Position numbers and translations under genes: made by a program
Part shown: one piece after another, positions 14,137 through 15,676 of the stretch
Position numbering within the stretch: position 1 is the stretch's first letter
Layout of the letters: every line of letters begins with the position of its first letter
NCBI GenBank assembly: GCA_036844615.1
Contig: DAIUFK010000055.1
Coordinates: 1 to 15,676 of the forward strand
Length of the DNA: 15,676 nucleotides
Origin: Palsa-872 sp036844615
Lineage (GTDB): Bacteria > Chloroflexota > Dormibacteria > Dormibacterales > Dormibacteraceae
Direction: 5' to 3'
Notes under the pieces: generated by a model
What the model was told of the DNA's origin: nothing
What the model saw: the letters and a program-made list of their open reading frames with translations, nothing else
Databases searched by the model: none

Positions 14137-14183
14137 GCACTGTAAACCTATACTTGACAAACTGCCTGCAAAGTTTATGGTGC
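14137..14183. promoter_or_regulatory. Imperfect dyad across the promoter between cpaB and the 14188 gene
   Basis: GCACTGTAAAC (14137-14147) and GTTTATGGTGC (14173-14183) are inverted copies that agree at 9 of 11 positions around a 25-bp centre. The right arm covers the -10 box of the rightward promoter, and the -35 box lies between the arms. This is a typical layout for a repressor site. The region is clearly richer in A and T than its surroundings. It also lies upstream of cpaB, so it could control both directions. No regulator gene is identified. Confidence 0.4.
14154..14181 (+). promoter_or_regulatory. Sigma-70-type promoter, probably leaderless transcript
   Basis: TTGACA (14154-14159) is a perfect -35 box; TATGGT (14176-14181) matches 4 of 6 positions of the -10 box at a 16-bp spacing. 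Transcription should start about 6-8 bases after the -10 box, which falls on the ATG at 14188. No Shine-Dalgarno sequence is present or possible in such a short leader. Confidence 0.7.
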
Positions 14184-14187
14184 ACCC

Positions 14188-14820
14188 ATGGTCGCGACAC
14201 TGGCTCTGCCCAGCCAGGAGAAGGCAGGTGAAACGCGAAGACGGTCGCTCCTCGCGGAATCTGATTCCCTGCTCGACGACGTGGAGGCGCTTCGCCTAAG
14301 CGATCAGACGGAGGCACCTCCTCCACTGCGCGAGGCGATCCGAGCCCTGCAGATCCGGCTTGGACGCCACGATCCACCTCTGGCCCCGGCCACATTGCAT
14401 GCCGCACACGATCTGGTCTTCGCCGTTCAGCAGAGACTGATGGCTGCCAATCCCAACAACCCGCGGCCCAATCGCCACGCCGGCAGGCCAGGCGGACAGC
14501 CGGTGATGACCGTGGTCCGCGATGACAGGCGGTGGAAGGTCCTCACGTTGCCACCTCCCCCCAACAACGCGGGCGAGGAGGAGTGGCTCGAGCTTGTCGA
14601 ATCGACGGTGGAGCGAGCGTGGGACCGCTGGTGTTACGCGCAACAGCACGCGGTGCGTGCCGCGCGCGCGCATTTCAAGCCGCATGTTGCGCTCGCAGTA
14701 GCGCGAACAGCGTGGTCCAACTATTGGGAGCTCTACGTTGAGGCGGAGCGAATCAGGGTGCGCTTGCGGGCCCTGGCTCCTTCGACTCCCGCAGGAAGGA
14801 CTGCAGCTCCTCGCGCCTGA
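14188..14820 (+). CDS. Uncharacterised 210-residue protein
   Basis: Not recognised. The N-terminal third is acidic/basic mixed and probably helical (EKAGETRRRSLLAESD, LLDDVEALRL), the middle is Pro/Asn-rich (AANPNNPRPNRHAGRPGGQP), then TVVRDDRRWKVLTLP looks like a short beta element. The C-terminal part, rich in Trp, Ala and Arg (VERAWDRWCYAQQHAVRAAR, ARTAWSNYWELYVEAERIRV), predicts amphipathic helices. There is no signal peptide or membrane segment, so it is probably cytoplasmic. It has its own strong promoter with an apparently leaderless start and is divergent from the tad operon, so a link to pilus control is possible but only by position. The last 68 bp overlap a convergent small gene. 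Confidence 0.75.
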   Translation: MVATLALPSQEKAGETRRRSLLAESDSLLDDVEALRLSDQTEAPPPLREAIRALQIRLGRHDPPLAPATLHAAHDLVFAVQQRLMAANPNNPRPNRHAGRPGGQPVMTVVRDDRRWKVLTLPPPPNNAGEEEWLELVESTVERAWDRWCYAQQHAVRAARAHFKPHVALAVARTAWSNYWELYVEAERIRVRLRALAPSTPAGRTAAPRA

Positions 14821-14989
14821 CCGGGGCGGCCGACGCACGCACGCGGTCGGCGAACTTCTGGAGGAATTTCCTCAGGCCGTCGTCGTCAAGCCGTGTCGCT
14901 GACTCGATGATCTCGGCAACATCCGTCTGGTGTGCGGGCTCGACGATGCGGGCAAGCATCTCGGCGAAGTCCGCAGGCAGCTGACCCAT
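14753..14989 (-). CDS. Small helical protein of unknown function
   Basis: A 78-residue protein that is acidic/basic mixed and almost entirely helical in appearance (DFAEMLARIVEPAHQTDVAE, LRKFLQKFADRV, REELQSFLRES), without membrane segments or cysteines. Third codon positions are GC-rich as in neighbouring genes. ATG at 14989 is chosen over TTG at 14992. No Shine-Dalgarno sequence is seen, but a -10-like TAAACT lies at 15003-14998, eight bases before the ATG, suggesting a near-leaderless transcript. Its 3' end overlaps the end of the convergent 14188 gene by 68 bp; codon pattern suggests both may be real. Confidence 0.55.
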   Translation of the reverse strand: MGQLPADFAEMLARIVEPAHQTDVAEIIESATRLDDDGLRKFLQKFADRVRASAAPVRREELQSFLRESKEPGPASAP

Positions 14990-15007
14990 CAAGGCCGAGT
15001 TTAGGGG

Positions 15008-15042
15008 TGGCCTCGCCCGGACCTCCTAGAATCCAGAGGCCA
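15008..15042 (+). promoter_or_regulatory. -10-like box within a 7-bp inverted repeat before the acyl-CoA ligase gene
   Basis: TAGAAT at 15027-15032 matches the -10 consensus at 5 of 6 positions and ends 9 bases before the ATG at 15042. No -35 box is evident. TGGCCTC (15008-15014) and GAGGCCA (15036-15042) are a perfect 7-bp inverted repeat around it; the right arm includes the A of the start codon. The AGAGG in this arm is too close to the ATG to act as a Shine-Dalgarno site. It may be an operator or an RNA hairpin if transcription begins further upstream. Confidence 0.4.
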
Positions 15043-15676
15043 TGCAGCCTGTCGTGATCGGGGACGTGATCTGGGAGCCGAGCCCCGACGTGATCGCCAG
15101 GAGCCGGCTCAAGCGCTTCATGGACGGGCACGGGATCGAGACCTTCAGCGAGCTCCTAAAGCGCGCCGACGACGACATCGAGTGGTTCTGGGACGCCGCG
15201 ATCAAGGACATCGACATCGCCTTCTACCGCCACTACGACAAGGTTGTCGACCTGTCGCAGGGCAAGGAGTGGGCGAAGTGGTGGGTCGGAGGGCGCATGA
15301 ACATCGTGCAGAGCTGCCTCGACCGCCATCGCGATCGCGAGTTCCACGACAAGCTCGCGCTCATCTGGGAGGGCGAGCCTGGCGAGGTCCGCAAGCTCAC
15401 GTACGGCCAGCTTGACGAGGACGTGTGCCGCCTCGCGGGCGCGCTGCGCCGCCTCGGGGTGCGGCCCGGCGACCGCGTCGGCATCTTCATGCCAATGTGT
15501 CCCGAGGTCGCCATCTCGGTGCTCGCCACGGTCAAGATCGGCGCGGTCATCATCCCGATCTTCTCGGGCTACGGCGCCGAGGCCATCGCCACGCGCCTCC
15601 AGGACGCCGAGGCGAAGGTGCTCATCTGCGCCGACGGCTTCTACCGCCGCGGCCAGGTCGTGCCGATGAAAGAGAC
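15042..15676 (+). CDS. Acetyl-CoA synthetase-type AMP-forming acyl-CoA ligase (partial, 3' end outside window)
   Basis: About 211 codons of an adenylate-forming ligase that activates a short carboxylic acid with ATP and CoA; the frame is open to the right edge. The N-terminal segment DDDIEWFWDAAIKDIDI and KWWVGGRMNIVQSCLDRH match the acetyl-CoA synthetase N-terminal domain. The start of the AMP-binding domain follows: LTYGQLDEDVCRLAGALRRL, GDRVGIFMPMCPEVAISVLA, KIGAVIIPIFSGYGAEAIAT and RLQDAEAKVLICAD. The ATP-binding and adenylation motifs lie outside, so substrate choice between acetate, propionate or others cannot be judged. ATG at 15042 fits the expected N-terminus. The gene is divergent from the small gene at 14753-14989, with 52 bp between them. 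Confidence 0.9.
   Translation, partial: MQPVVIGDVIWEPSPDVIARSRLKRFMDGHGIETFSELLKRADDDIEWFWDAAIKDIDIAFYRHYDKVVDLSQGKEWAKWWVGGRMNIVQSCLDRHRDREFHDKLALIWEGEPGEVRKLTYGQLDEDVCRLAGALRRLGVRPGDRVGIFMPMCPEVAISVLATVKIGAVIIPIFSGYGAEAIATRLQDAEAKVLICADGFYRRGQVVPMKE

Noticed and set aside
14057..14407. Extension of the CpaB frame to 14407
   Set aside because: It crosses the promoter region and the divergent gene; the signal-anchor helix starts just after ATG 14056.
1..15676. Transposons, CRISPR arrays, tRNA genes, phage genes
   Set aside because: No transposase, integrase, regularly spaced repeats, tRNA-like cloverleaf or phage structural protein was found in reading both strands.

Overview
The window is high-GC DNA (GC-rich third codon positions) with densely packed, mostly overlapping genes, GTG, TTG and apparently CTG starts, and a Tad pilus locus that shows no secretin gene. 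This fits a single-membrane, soil-type bacterium of the Actinomycetota / Chloroflexota / Dormibacterota kind; the sequence alone does not fix the phylum.

Region 1 (1-7609, minus strand) is a gene train read from right to left: a MobA-like nucleotidyltransferase, etfB, etfA, a family 2 glycosyltransferase with a cysteinyl-tRNA-synthetase-like N-terminal tail, an acyl-CoA carboxylase carboxyltransferase subunit, then after a 157-bp gap a beta-keto acid cleavage enzyme (BKACE, DUF849), a 70-residue biotin carrier, a DUF3467 protein, a coiled-coil C4 zinc-ribbon protein, RNase HI and finally the 5' end of RNase P RNA, which runs off the left edge. From BKACE to RNase HI every junction is a 1-4 nt stop/start overlap. 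The metabolic genes suggest acyl-CoA or keto-acid breakdown: ETF collects electrons from acyl-CoA dehydrogenases, the carboxyltransferase and biotin carrier handle CO2 on an acyl-CoA, and BKACE splits a beta-keto acid with acetyl-CoA. No biotin carboxylase gene is in view.

Region 2 (7632-8474, plus strand) holds one amidohydrolase-2 family metal hydrolase, divergent from mobA by 22 bp and overlapping the end of the next block.

Region 3 (8426-14056, minus strand) is a compact Tad/Flp pilus or secretion operon in the order CpaB, TadZ-like ATPase, TadA, TadB, TadC and three small TadE/TadG-type proteins. Every junction overlaps by 4-10 nt. There is no Flp pilin, prepilin peptidase or secretin gene. 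The TadZ-like protein has cysteine where the P-loop lysine should be.

Region 4 (14057-15676) holds a divergent promoter region with a consensus-like promoter placed so that its transcript should be leaderless, an unrecognised 210-residue protein, a small convergent helical protein, and the 5' part of an acetyl-CoA-synthetase-type ligase that leaves the window on the right. Its start region has a -10-like box between the arms of a 7-bp inverted repeat.

Most promising for follow-up are the BKACE/biotin-carrier/DUF3467 train joined to RNA-processing genes, the CysRS-tail glycosyltransferase, the degenerate TadZ, and the leaderless promoters with flanking dyads.
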